From: Paraburkholderia dinghuensis | GTDB lineage: Bacteria > Pseudomonadota > Gammaproteobacteria > Burkholderiales > Burkholderiaceae | Assembly (NCBI RefSeq): GCF_003837865.1 | Contig: NZ_RQIS01000006.1 | Coordinates: 125,657-189,656, forward strand | Direction of reading: 5' to 3' | DNA: 64,000 nt | Part shown: piece after piece, positions 17,707 to 26,156 of the stretch | Position numbering within the stretch: the first letter of the stretch is position 1 | How the letters are laid out: every line of letters begins with the position of its first letter | Program-made: the position numbers and the translations under genes | Notes under the pieces: generated by a model | The model's input: only the letters and a program-made list of their open reading frames with translations | What the model was told of the DNA's origin: nothing | The model's database searches: none

Positions 17707-19050
17707 CTATCCCTTGACTCTCTGCGCGACAAGCGCAATCCGGTCCCGCACGACACCGATTGCCTGCTTGAGGGCATACACGTCCTCAAAATATTTATAC
17801 GGGATCCGAATCTGGCTCGCGTTGGCGTCGATGTTTTCGATCTCGTCGCGCCATTGCGCAATCTGTGAGCGGGTCGGATCGCTGCTGCTCCACACTTCAT
17901 CTTCCAGTGCCTTGATCTCGCGATACCAGACCACGAGGCGCCTTTTCATCCGCGCTTCGAGCAGGCGCGGCAACGCCTGGATCAATCCGATCAGAAGCGC
18001 CGCGAACGGCACGAGGATCAACAGCCGTCGTTCGATAAGACTAGCGAGCCAGAACGGCAGATTGCGGTACAGGAACGGCTGGCCGGATTTGAAGTAGCGA
18101 ATGCTTTCGTCGGCGATCGGGAATTCTTGCGAGTTCAGGTTCGGAAACGTGCCGAACGGTGTGAAGTAATCTTCGCCACTGTGGACGGAGCGGGCCGCCT
18201 CGAGCAGCAGGTAGACGAGCGCCGGGTGCATCGTGTCTTTCGATACGAGCAGCGCCGTTGCCGCCAGCAACGTGACGTCGGCGCGCGGCAGATCTTCAGC
18301 GACATTCGTCGAGGCGCGCGGCAAAACGATTTTTACGAGCGACGGGATTTTCTGGGTCAGCGCATCGGCCTGCGCGAAACTCATCAGCTTCAGATTGCTG
18401 TTCAGCAGCGTCTTCTGCATGCTGGCGTCGGGTCTGCCGATGAAAAAAGCGGCGTCGATCTGGCCGCTTTCGAGCCCTTGATAGGCCGTAGGGGCATCCA
18501 TTTGCAGCAGTGTGGCGTTCTCGCTCGTGATGCCGCTATGGCCGAGCAAATCCTGCGCGACGTTCAGCAGGCCACTGCCGGGCACGCCAATCGAAATCTT
18601 CTTGCCGCGTAGTTGCGATAGCCGGTCGACCGTCGTGTCGCCGCGATAGAACACCCAGATCGGTTCATACGACACGGCAGCAATTAACTGCAGATTGTCG
18701 GTCTCTTTCGGACGGGTGGTGCCCGACTGGATGAAACCGACCTGGTAGACGCTGTTCGGGTCGCTCAGCCGCTCATAATTTTCCACCGAGCCGGAAGAAC
18801 TGCGGATATCGAGTTTAATGCCCGCGCGCTTCAGGATCGGCGCATAGCGATCCGCAAATCCGCGATAGATGCCGTTGTCCGCGCCGCTCGTCATGACGAT
18901 GGTGCGCTGGAACGCGGGTTCGACCACGAGCCCCATCCCCCAGCCAGAAGCGGCGACCAGAACGATTACGCCAATGACCAGCAGGCGCCGCTTCGCCCGG
19001 GTCATCGGCGGTTTCTGGACGCGCTGCAGTACTGGATTACGTCTGGGCAT
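17707..19050 (-). CDS. Orphan TAXI-family TRAP-type solute-binding protein, membrane anchored
   Basis: The 447-residue protein has an N-terminal signal anchor (about 20-42) and a TAXI-type binding domain (about 45-320). That domain contains TSGADNGIYRGFADRYAPILKRAG, GSGLLNVAQDLL and APTAYQGLESGQIDAAFFIG. A second transmembrane segment lies near residues 345-365. The C-terminal cytoplasmic part is basic and helical (about 80 residues) and probably coiled. Normal TAXI proteins are free periplasmic receptors of about 320 residues working with a DctQM permease. No permease gene is nearby, so this membrane-tethered form may sense rather than transport. Confidence 0.85.
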   Translation of the reverse strand: MPRRNPVLQRVQKPPMTRAKRRLLVIGVIVLVAASGWGMGLVVEPAFQRTIVMTSGADNGIYRGFADRYAPILKRAGIKLDIRSSSGSVENYERLSDPNSVYQVGFIQSGTTRPKETDNLQLIAAVSYEPIWVFYRGDTTVDRLSQLRGKKISIGVPGSGLLNVAQDLLGHSGITSENATLLQMDAPTAYQGLESGQIDAAFFIGRPDASMQKTLLNSNLKLMSFAQADALTQKIPSLVKIVLPRASTNVAEDLPRADVTLLAATALLVSKDTMHPALVYLLLEAARSVHSGEDYFTPFGTFPNLNSQEFPIADESIRYFKSGQPFLYRNLPFWLASLIERRLLILVPFAALLIGLIQALPRLLEARMKRRLVVWYREIKALEDEVWSSSDPTRSQIAQWRDEIENIDANASQIRIPYKYFEDVYALKQAIGVVRDRIALVAQRVKG

Positions 19051-19260
19051 CGTTGCTCACGCCTCCAGGTTTTGCCGCATTCAGGATCGCGGCACATCGT
19101 GATCCAGTGCGGTAGCGATCGTTAAGATACCAACGAATAGCATTTTCCGGCGGCGCAATTTCTTTAACGAGCCAGGTTGCGGGTTGAAGCCGGGTCTGCA
19201 GATTTCGCGGGATAGCGTGTCATCGACCCGAAGCCGCCCACGGCGCCCGTATGCACCCCG

Positions 19261-19440
19261 CAGCGCAATACAGTGGCCGAAAGCTTCATGAAGATAGTGA
19301 AGGGTAAATGCGTCGCTTTTATGCCGGCACCTGACGTTCGCAATCTCGCCATCGCATTAACACACTACAACAAACGGCACCCACACCGCGCACTGAAAAC
19401 ATGCGCTCGCCGCGCGACTTCCGACGCACGACCGGATCAT
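19261..19440 (+). pseudogene. Remnant of IS3-family transposase OrfB
   Basis: The translated stretch VAESFMKIVKGKCVAFMPAP followed by VRNLAIALTHYNKRHPHRALK matches the C-terminal end of IS3-family (IS2-group) integrase-type transposases, where one expects NGMAESF...HYNxxHPHxALKYRSPREF. After HPHRALK the expected SPRDFRR continues in another frame (MRSPRDFRR from about 19402), so there is a frameshift. The rest of the element and its terminal repeats are not recognisable. It is a decayed insertion-sequence scar at the edge of the accessory block. Confidence 0.75.
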
Positions 19441-19547
19441 CAACCGCAATGTGAGGTTGTGCCCGGAATTACGGGAGAAAATCCAGGGGCACAGCGCGAG
19501 GCGCATGCATTCGGGTCAATGCTTTCCACAGTCGTGGTGCGCAACAA

Positions 19548-19565
19548 GTACGACTTTGGTCCGAT
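19548..19565 (+). promoter_or_regulatory. DosR-box-like palindrome, site 1
   Basis: GTACGACTTTGGTCCGAT. The right half GGTCCGAT is perfect; the left half carries CGAC instead of GGAC. It lies about 176 bp before the glycine-zipper gene. One of eight related sites in the window; see the finding on the family. Confidence 0.55.
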
Positions 19566-19740
19566 TGCTCCACCCAGAGAGGCCGCCATACGCTAGGGAT
19601 CGGGCTGATGTCTCGCGGGCCGCGCACGGCAGACCGTCGCAGCGGGACACGTGGGTACGCGCGGGCGGGCCATGCCGCGAGCGCCGCTTTACCCGTCAGA
19701 TCACGATTCGTTCTACCTGGCATTATGCCGAGGAGGCATT

Positions 19741-20211
19741 GTGGGCAAGTCGATGAAACGCCACATCCGTGTACTGGTTGTCGCGGGACTGTTGCCTGCC
19801 AGCCTGGTGAGCGCGGGGCCGATCGTCTACCCGGCGAAGGGCCAGAGCGCTCAGCAACAGCACAAGGATGAGGGTTCGTGTTACGCATGGGCAAAGAACA
19901 ATACCGGTATCGATCCGACGCAGGTGTCGACAGCGCCTCCGCCTTCCGGTCCTGCTGTCGGCGGTGGTGAGCGGGTCGGCGGTGCTGCGCGTGGCGCGGC
20001 GGGCGGCGCGGTCATCGGCGCAATCGGGGGCGATGCGGGCAAGGGCGCGGCAGTCGGCGCGGTAGCCGGGACGATGGTCGGCGGCGCCCGTGCACGTCAG
20101 AATCGACGCAACCAGGAAGCCAACGCTCAAGCCCAGACGCAAGGCGCAATGGACACCTTCAATCGTGCCTACGCCGCATGCATGCAAGGGCGTGGCTACA
20201 CGGTCAACTAA
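19741..20211 (+). CDS. Glycine-zipper outer-membrane-type protein
   Basis: The GTG at 19741 is favoured by AGGAGG at 19731-19736, though the ATG at 19753 is an alternative. The product of about 156 residues has a signal peptide ending LVSA. A short region containing a Cys (GSCYAWAKNNTGID) and a Pro-rich linker follow. A glycine zipper (GGAARGAAGGAVIGAIGGDAG and onward, about 80-115) comes next, then a charged Gln/Asn-rich segment and a C-terminal YAACMQGRGYTVN motif. This layout is common in small YMGG/glycine-zipper proteins of proteobacterial envelopes. The molecular role is unknown. Confidence 0.8.
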   Translation: MGKSMKRHIRVLVVAGLLPASLVSAGPIVYPAKGQSAQQQHKDEGSCYAWAKNNTGIDPTQVSTAPPPSGPAVGGGERVGGAARGAAGGAVIGAIGGDAGKGAAVGAVAGTMVGGARARQNRRNQEANAQAQTQGAMDTFNRAYAACMQGRGYTVN

Positions 20212-20327
20212 GCGGGTGCCATCGAGCCGTCGGATGGCGCAGACGAAGCGTCGTTTCCACCGCGCTTGCCGCGGAGGCGGGCGAGTTCGTGCTGTGCAGT
20301 TCGCCGGGCGGCAGTAATCGGCAATAA

Positions 20328-20345
20328 CTAGGACCAAGGTCCGAT
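20328..20345 (+). promoter_or_regulatory. DosR-box-like palindrome, site 2
   Basis: CTAGGACCAAGGTCCGAT. Perfect GGACC-AA-GGTCC core. It is 117 bp upstream of the SYLF lipoprotein gene at 20462. Confidence 0.7.
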
Positions 20346-20461
20346 AGAAGCTTTAGTTTTCATTTGACATCATGCAATCACCGTATAGGCGGCGTTACCA
20401 GCCGATCCGGTAACCGGCGAACACGTTGCGGGTGGCCTTTGAAGCCAATCGGAGGACGATA

Positions 20462-21049
20462 ATGAAGCGAAGGACTTTTGTGCTTAGGGCTGCTGTGTTG
20501 CCCGCTGCGGTGAGCTGGGCCATTTCGGGTTGCAGCACGACAACGAGCAGTGGCCAGAGCGAACAAACGAGCGCGTCGAAGCGCCAGGAAATCGACGCCG
20601 CCGTGGACGGCGTGATGTCGAGGTTGTACGCGACGGTGCCCGGTTCGCAAGAGCTGGTTTCCAAGGCGCGCGGCGTGCTGGTGTTCCCTTCCGTCGTCAA
20701 GGCTGCGTTCATCGTCGGCGGCGCGTATGGGCAAGGTTCGTTGCGCGTTGGCGGTCAGACCGTCGGCTATTACAGTACCGCAGCGGCGTCATTCGGATTC
20801 CAGGCGGGCGCGCAGTCGACTGCGATCATCTTCCTGTTCATGACGGAGGATGCGCTCGCGAACTTCCGCAATTCGGCGGGCTGGTCGGTCGGCGGCGATG
20901 TGCAGGTTTCGATCGTGAAAGTAGGCGCAAACGGCATGATCGACACGCGAACTGCGACGGCACCGGTGAGCGCGATCGTGATGACCAACACCGGGTTGAT
21001 GGCGGACGCCTCGCTGTCAGGCACCAAGGTCACGAAGCTGGATCTGTAA
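20462..21049 (+). CDS. SYLF-domain (YSC84/DUF500) lipoprotein
   Basis: The ATG at 20462 follows a GGAGG site. The 195-residue product begins with a lipoprotein signal (lipobox AISGC at about 23-27). It continues as a SYLF/YSC84 domain: VPGSQELVSKARGVLVFPSVVKAAFIVGGAYGQG, the glycine-rich GGQTVGYYSTAAASFGFQAGAQ, and FRNSAGWSVGGDVQVSIVKVG. SYLF domains bind phosphoinositides in eukaryotes; bacterial members are lipid-associated envelope proteins of unclear role. One of the palindromic sites lies directly upstream, so expression is probably tied to the block-wide regulon. Confidence 0.87.
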   Translation: MKRRTFVLRAAVLPAAVSWAISGCSTTTSSGQSEQTSASKRQEIDAAVDGVMSRLYATVPGSQELVSKARGVLVFPSVVKAAFIVGGAYGQGSLRVGGQTVGYYSTAAASFGFQAGAQSTAIIFLFMTEDALANFRNSAGWSVGGDVQVSIVKVGANGMIDTRTATAPVSAIVMTNTGLMADASLSGTKVTKLDL

Positions 21050-21172
21050 AACGCGAGTGCGGTGTATTCGACGCGGTGGCGTGTATCGATCGAGGCATGC
21101 GTCGCCGCGTATGGCGAGTAGCGGCGTGTAGCGTTCCGACGCGCGCGCCCCCTTGTTGAAACGGAGAGATCA

Positions 21173-21769
21173 ATGCCGAAGCTAAAACTGCTCGCAGCCG
21201 CCGTGATCGTAGGCGTCGCGCAGCTTGCATGCGCACAGGCTCAGGCCCAGACGAACGCGACTGTGGCGAAAGCGCCGGGCAAGGTCGCCGCCGCTGGCGT
21301 GCACAAGGTGACGGCGGAGGTGCTGAGCGTCGATCCGGCAACGCGCACCGTCAGGCTCAAGCGTGAAGACGGCGAGACGTTTGAAATTCAGGTCGGTGAC
21401 GAGGCTCGCAATTTCGATCAGATCCGGGTTGGCGACAAGGTCACCGCAACTTATCACGAGGCCCTCACGTTGAGCCTCAAGAAGGGCGGAGGCGAAGCGG
21501 CTTCGGTCTCGGAGACGCCGTCGATGGAGCGCGCGCCAAAGGGCGGGAAGCCGGGCGGGACGATCGGGCGCGAGGTACGGATCGTGGCGGACGTCGTGGC
21601 CGTCAACGAGAAGACGAAGACAGTTACGCTCAAGGGGCCCGAGGGTAACACGGTTGACCTGCTCGTCGAGGATCCCGCGCAGTTGGCGAACGTCAAGACG
21701 GGCGATCAGGTCGAGGCCGTGTTCACGGAGGCGCTGGCCATATCTGTCAAGCCAGCTCACGCGAAGTAA
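21173..21769 (+). CDS. Periplasmic protein with two copies of a small beta domain
   Basis: The 198-residue exported protein has a signal peptide ending at about residue 26 (ACAQAQAQ). Two homologous halves follow. Half one contains AEVLSVDPATRTVRLKREDG, then VGDKVTATYHEALTLSLK. Half two contains ADVVAVNEKTKTVTLKGPEG, then TGDQVEAVFTEALAISVK. A Gly/Lys-rich linker joins them. The pattern suggests small OB-like or S1-like beta barrels as in some copper/metal-handling and DUF1344-type proteins, but no family is claimed. It follows the SYLF gene by 123 bp with an ATG after GGAGAG and may be cotranscribed. Confidence 0.7.
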   Translation: MPKLKLLAAAVIVGVAQLACAQAQAQTNATVAKAPGKVAAAGVHKVTAEVLSVDPATRTVRLKREDGETFEIQVGDEARNFDQIRVGDKVTATYHEALTLSLKKGGGEAASVSETPSMERAPKGGKPGGTIGREVRIVADVVAVNEKTKTVTLKGPEGNTVDLLVEDPAQLANVKTGDQVEAVFTEALAISVKPAHAK

Positions 21770-21901
21770 CCACGTGTGGAGTACCTGCGTGCAATGTGCG
21801 CGCAGGCACAGCAGCGTCCATACCTGTAGCCGTGGATCGCCAGGCGTTGATGGCTCGGGAACGACCAATGCCCGGACCGGCTTTTCGGCCTGGTGGATCA
21901 A

Positions 21902-22288
21902 ATGAGCGCTTCGAGGCAATCAGTGGCGATCGTGGACGACGAAGAATCCGTTGGGCGTGCGATCCGCCGTTTATTGAAGTCCGCAGGCATCGATGCCGTT
22001 GCTTTCGCGAGCGGCGAGGCCTTTTTGAAGGCGTTGCATACGACGCCTCCGTACGAGCCGGCGTGCGTGATCCTCGATTTCCAGATGCCCGGGTTGACCG
22101 GCCTCGACGTGCAACAGCGCCTTTCAGGCTCCGGTCTGCCGGTCATCATCATCACGGCTCACGATGAACCGCGCGTGCGCGAGCAGGCGCGTGCAGGGGG
22201 CGCGCTGGCGTACCTGTGCAAGCCGTTCGACGAACTGGACCTCATCGACGCCGTACGCTCCGTGCTCGACGGGGATCCTGACGCTTGA
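21902..22288 (+). CDS. Receiver-only response regulator (FixJ-type receiver)
   Basis: This 128-residue single-domain receiver starts at the ATG 21902. It has the acidic pocket DDE near residues 12-14 and the phospho-acceptor Asp in VILDFQMPGLTGLD. The switch Thr/Ala segment IIITAHDE and Lys in LCKPFDELDL are present. No DNA-binding or output domain follows. The receiver sequence style is FixJ-like. It could act as a phosphate sink or competitor for the FixL/FixJ-like pair at 31.7-33.7 kb. It lies 194 bp before the pqi operon. Confidence 0.85.
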   Translation: MSASRQSVAIVDDEESVGRAIRRLLKSAGIDAVAFASGEAFLKALHTTPPYEPACVILDFQMPGLTGLDVQQRLSGSGLPVIIITAHDEPRVREQARAGGALAYLCKPFDELDLIDAVRSVLDGDPDA

Positions 22289-22481
22289 GCCGGTATGCCG
22301 CCATGAAATCGCCTTCCGCTCAACTGCCGCGCGCCGTTCTGCTGGAGAGGCGGGCAACCTTCCCTCGCCGGGCGCCGGAATTCGAAGCACGGGTCGCCGA
22401 TGTCGACGCGGCCGATGGCGGAACCTGCGCACGACGCGATGCCGGGCCGTACGCCGGCCCGCCGGCACGGGAGCATTCCAG

Positions 22482-23753
22482 ATGAAGCATGCCGGCTTGC
22501 TTCTATGTCACGACTGCGATCTGCTGCAACGGCGCATGCCCTGTCCGCATGGCGGCGTACTGCGCTGCGTGCGTTGCGGCGCCGAACTCGAACGCGATCA
22601 TTCCGATAGCGGGCGACGTTCACTGGCACTCGCATCGGGTGCGCTCGTGCTCTTCGTCATCTCCAACATCTATCCGATCGTGGGCCTTGCGGTCAACGGC
22701 AATATCGTCGAGGCGACGCTGTGGGGTTCGGTCAAGGTCCTGTACCGCGATGGCATGTGGCCGATCGCCGGACTGGTGTTCGTCACGACGATCCTGATGC
22801 CGGCGACCCAGATCGTCGCGTTGCTGTGGCTGCTCGTGCCGCTCGAGTTCAGGCGCAAGCCGTGGAGCGCGAGCATCGTCTTTCGCCTGATGGGCATCGC
22901 GCGGTCGTGGGGAATGACCGAAGTGCTGATCCTCGGGCTGCTGGTCGCGCTCGTCAAGCTCGCGCACATCGCAACGGTTGTGACGGGCGTCGCGCTGTGG
23001 TCCTTTGGCGCGCTGATGGTGGTGCTCGCCGGCACCGGCGCGGCGCTCGACGTGCCCGCCCTCTGGCATCGCATCGCGCCCGTGTCGTCCTCGGCGACAC
23101 CCCACGCTGCACGTCTCGCAGCGCCGCCGCGCGGTCTCACGGGCGCCGCGTGCGGCATTGCGTTGTGCCCTTGCTGCGAGCTCCTCGTGCGTATGCCGCC
23201 GCATGCAGACGCGGTAGCGTGTCCGCGCTGCGAGACCGCGCTGCATCTGCGCAAGCCCGCGAGCCTGTCGCGCACGTGGGCGTTTCTCGTGGCGTCGGTG
23301 GTGCTTTACATCCCGGCGAATGTGCTGCCGGTGATGGACACGAGCTCGCTCTTCGGGACGCAAAAAGACACGATCCTGAGCGGCGTGGTGTACCTGTGGG
23401 TGTCCGGTTCATGGCCGCTCGCCGTAGTCGTGTTCATCGCGAGCATTGCGGTGCCGATGTTGAAGATTCTCAGTCTTGCGTATCTGGCGTGGACGGCACA
23501 GCGCGCCTCGACGTGGCTGCCCAGCGAACGCGCGCGAATTTACCGGATGGTCGAACTGGTTGGCCGCTGGTCGATGCTCGACATCTATGTCGTCACGATG
23601 CTGGTCGCACTGGTGCAGTTCAATGCGCTCGCGATGATCAAGGCGGGGCCCGCGGCAATCGCCTTCGGGGCCGTCGTGGTCCTGACGATGTTCGCCGCAG
23701 AGGCGTTCGACCCGCGCCTCATCTGGGACCCTGTGGAGGTCGAGCATGCCTGA
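22482..23753 (+). CDS. pqiA: Paraquat-inducible protein A (two-module PqiA)
   Basis: The 423-residue inner-membrane protein is made of two similar halves. Each starts with a rubredoxin-like zinc ribbon (CHDC at 9-12 with CVRC at 29-32; CPCC with CPRC in the second half) followed by four transmembrane helices. The motifs NIYPIVGL and NVLPVMDT are the PqiA family signatures. It works with PqiB and PqiC in envelope lipid trafficking. It overlaps pqiB by 8 nt. The start ATG 22482 begins directly before the first ribbon; the frame is open upstream but unlike the family. Confidence 0.92.
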   Translation: MKHAGLLLCHDCDLLQRRMPCPHGGVLRCVRCGAELERDHSDSGRRSLALASGALVLFVISNIYPIVGLAVNGNIVEATLWGSVKVLYRDGMWPIAGLVFVTTILMPATQIVALLWLLVPLEFRRKPWSASIVFRLMGIARSWGMTEVLILGLLVALVKLAHIATVVTGVALWSFGALMVVLAGTGAALDVPALWHRIAPVSSSATPHAARLAAPPRGLTGAACGIALCPCCELLVRMPPHADAVACPRCETALHLRKPASLSRTWAFLVASVVLYIPANVLPVMDTSSLFGTQKDTILSGVVYLWVSGSWPLAVVVFIASIAVPMLKILSLAYLAWTAQRASTWLPSERARIYRMVELVGRWSMLDIYVVTMLVALVQFNALAMIKAGPAAIAFGAVVVLTMFAAEAFDPRLIWDPVEVEHA

Positions 23754-25377
23754 TATGCCTGATCCCGGCCCTGACGACGCGTTGCCCGATCTCCCGCAAG
23801 CGAAGCCGGTCCCGGGTTCGCGCTGGCGCATGCAGATTGTCTGGCTGGTGCCGATCGTCGCGCTGCTGATCGGCGGCTGGCTCGCCGTGAAGGCGATTCT
23901 CGAAGAGGGGCCGACCGTCACGATCAGTTTTCGCACCGGTGAAGGGCTGGAGGCCGGCAAGACGAAGATCAAGTTCAAGGACGTCGACATCGGCATCGTG
24001 AAGTCGGTCACGCTGTCACCCGATCACAAGCGCGTGATCGCCACCGGAGAACTCGTGAAGGACGCGACGAGCATGCTCGTCGATAACACGCGTTTCTGGG
24101 TCGTGCGCCCACGGATTTCCGGCGGCACGGTTTCGGGCCTCGGCACGCTGCTTTCGGGCTCCTACGTCGGCATGGACGCGGGCAATTCGACAAAGGCTCG
24201 CCACGATTTCGTCGGCCTCGAAGTGCCGCCGGTATTTCCGAGCGACATACCCGGCCGCGAATTCGTGCTCAAGAGCGCGAACATGGGGTCGCTCGACGTC
24301 GGTTCGCCGGTGTTCTTCCGTCGTTTGCAGGTCGGTCAGGTTTACTCGTACGAGCTGGATCCGAACGGGCGGGGCGTGACATTGCACGTGTTCGTGAACG
24401 CGCCATACGATCGCTTCGTACGCAGCGACACGCGCTTCTGGCATGCGAGCGGGCTGGACGTGTCGCTCAGCGCGGAGGGCGTGCAGATCAATACGCAATC
24501 GTTCGTTTCGCTGCTTATCGGCGGAATAGCATTCGAGACGCCGGAGACCGACCGCAATATGCCCGAGGTCGTCGATAAAACACCGTTCGACCTGTACGCT
24601 ACGCGCGCGGAGGCGATGAGGGTGCATGACCGCATCGTCGATACCTACGTCGTGAACTTCGTTGATTCGGTGCGCGGACTGACCGTCGGCGCGCCGGTCG
24701 ATTTCCGCGGTGTCCAGGTCGGCGAGGTGACGCGCATCTTTACGCGCTTCGATCCGGTGAAGCGTCAGTTCAGCATTCCGGTCGAGATCAACCTGTATCC
24801 GGAGCGCTTCACGTCGCGCTTTCAGAACGGCCCGCAGGCGGGCGGACGCCTTGCGTCGTCGCCGCACGAGCTTGGCGACTTCCTGGTCGCCAGCGGCTTC
24901 CGGTTCCAGTTGCGCACGGGCAACGTGCTCACGGGGCAACTGTATGTCGCTTTCGATATTTTCCCGGATGCTCCGAAGGCGAAGATCGACTGGTCGAAAT
25001 CGCCGCCGGAACTGCCGGCGGCCCCGCGCACGCTCCAGTCGCTGCAGGAGTCGCTAACACGCCTTCTTGCGAAGCTCAACGGCATTCCGTTCCAGCAGAT
25101 CGGCACGCAGGCGCAACAAACGCTGCAGAATACGAACGAAGTGATTTCGCGGTTCGGCACCGACGTCGTGCCTGAGGTGCAAGGCACGCTGTCGTCGGCG
25201 CGCTCGGCGCTCGATTCGGCGAATTCCGCCTTGCAGCCCGAGTCGCAACTGCAGCAGAACACCAGCGACGCCATGCGCGAACTGGCCCGTACTGCCGCAT
25301 CGGTGCGCAACCTCACGGACTATCTGGAGCGGCATCCGGAGGCGGTGGTGCGCGGCAAGCCAGGAGAGAAACAATGA
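23746..25377 (+). CDS. pqiB: MCE-family lipid transport protein PqiB
   Basis: This 543-residue protein has one N-terminal transmembrane anchor (about 29-50) and three MCE domains. They start near residues 55 (ITISFRTGEGLEAGKTKIKFKDVDIG), 170 and 295, each with the G-x-V-x-F/Y pattern. A long coiled C-terminal region (about 425-530) should form the needle. In E. coli PqiB forms a hexameric tunnel spanning the periplasm. The start overlaps pqiA and the stop overlaps pqiC by ATGA, so the three are translationally coupled. Confidence 0.93.
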   Translation: MPDMPDPGPDDALPDLPQAKPVPGSRWRMQIVWLVPIVALLIGGWLAVKAILEEGPTVTISFRTGEGLEAGKTKIKFKDVDIGIVKSVTLSPDHKRVIATGELVKDATSMLVDNTRFWVVRPRISGGTVSGLGTLLSGSYVGMDAGNSTKARHDFVGLEVPPVFPSDIPGREFVLKSANMGSLDVGSPVFFRRLQVGQVYSYELDPNGRGVTLHVFVNAPYDRFVRSDTRFWHASGLDVSLSAEGVQINTQSFVSLLIGGIAFETPETDRNMPEVVDKTPFDLYATRAEAMRVHDRIVDTYVVNFVDSVRGLTVGAPVDFRGVQVGEVTRIFTRFDPVKRQFSIPVEINLYPERFTSRFQNGPQAGGRLASSPHELGDFLVASGFRFQLRTGNVLTGQLYVAFDIFPDAPKAKIDWSKSPPELPAAPRTLQSLQESLTRLLAKLNGIPFQQIGTQAQQTLQNTNEVISRFGTDVVPEVQGTLSSARSALDSANSALQPESQLQQNTSDAMRELARTAASVRNLTDYLERHPEAVVRGKPGEKQ

Positions 25378-25961
25378 CCCGCGCAACCGTGCTCGCCGTC
25401 TGCCTGATCGCGCTCTTCGCCATCGCGGGCTGCCGCTCGCCTTCGCCGACGTATTACGTCATGCACGGCGATGCGCAGCGTGCCGATCCGCCTGTGCCCG
25501 CGACGATGACCGTGGTCGTGAGTCCCGTTACCGTGCCCGACGTCGTGGACCGTCCGCAGATCGTCACGCGCACCGCCGACAACAGGATCGAGCTGAACGA
25601 GTACGAGCGCTGGGCGGAGCCGCTGAAGACGGACATCGCCCGCGTGATCGCCGCCGACCTTGCGCAGCGCCTTACCACAGCGCGTGTGTCGTTGTACGAT
25701 CTGGGCGCAGGCGCTCCGCCGGAGTGGCGCGTGCGAGTGGACATCATGAGTATCGACAGCGTGCCTGGCGACGCCGTGACGATCGACGCGCAGTGGGCCG
25801 TGCGCCCACCGGCCAGTGGCACCACAGTGGTGGGGAAAACCGTGGCACGCGAACCGGTTGACGGAAAGGACTATGGCGCGCTGGTGGCGGCTCATGAGCG
25901 CGCGCTTGGCGTGATCAGCACGGATATCGCCGCGGCCATTCGCGCCGGTCAGGCGCATTGA
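25374..25961 (+). CDS. pqiC: PqiC/YmbA-type outer-membrane lipoprotein
   Basis: The 195-residue lipoprotein has a lipobox (FAIAGC) at about residues 17-22. It continues as the DUF330/ABC-transport auxiliary domain with YYVMHG, VVSPVTVPDVVDRPQIVTR and WAEPLKTDIARVIAADLAQRL. It is the outer-membrane partner of PqiB. Overlap with pqiB by ATGA confirms the operon. About 195 bp then separate it from the first SulP gene. Confidence 0.9.
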   Translation: MTRATVLAVCLIALFAIAGCRSPSPTYYVMHGDAQRADPPVPATMTVVVSPVTVPDVVDRPQIVTRTADNRIELNEYERWAEPLKTDIARVIAADLAQRLTTARVSLYDLGAGAPPEWRVRVDIMSIDSVPGDAVTIDAQWAVRPPASGTTVVGKTVAREPVDGKDYGALVAAHERALGVISTDIAAAIRAGQAH

Positions 25962-26156
25962 GCACCTTAGTGGGACCGTTGTCGCGGTTCGCAAAGGGAT
26001 GCACTGATCCGGTCATGCAGCAGCCCACTGCGAGAACGACAAGTTCGGAGCAGATCACCTGCTGTCTTATTTCGGAAACCTGATCTATTCTGGGCATTAA
26101 CATCCACCCAATCCAGTCGCCCGCCTGGGTCTCTCCCGGCGCTACTCATTCCGCTC

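Noticed and set aside
25968..25990. GGGACCGTTGTCGC before the first SulP gene as a degenerate palindrome copy
   Set aside because: Only the left half-site GGACC is present; the right half and outer AT are missing.
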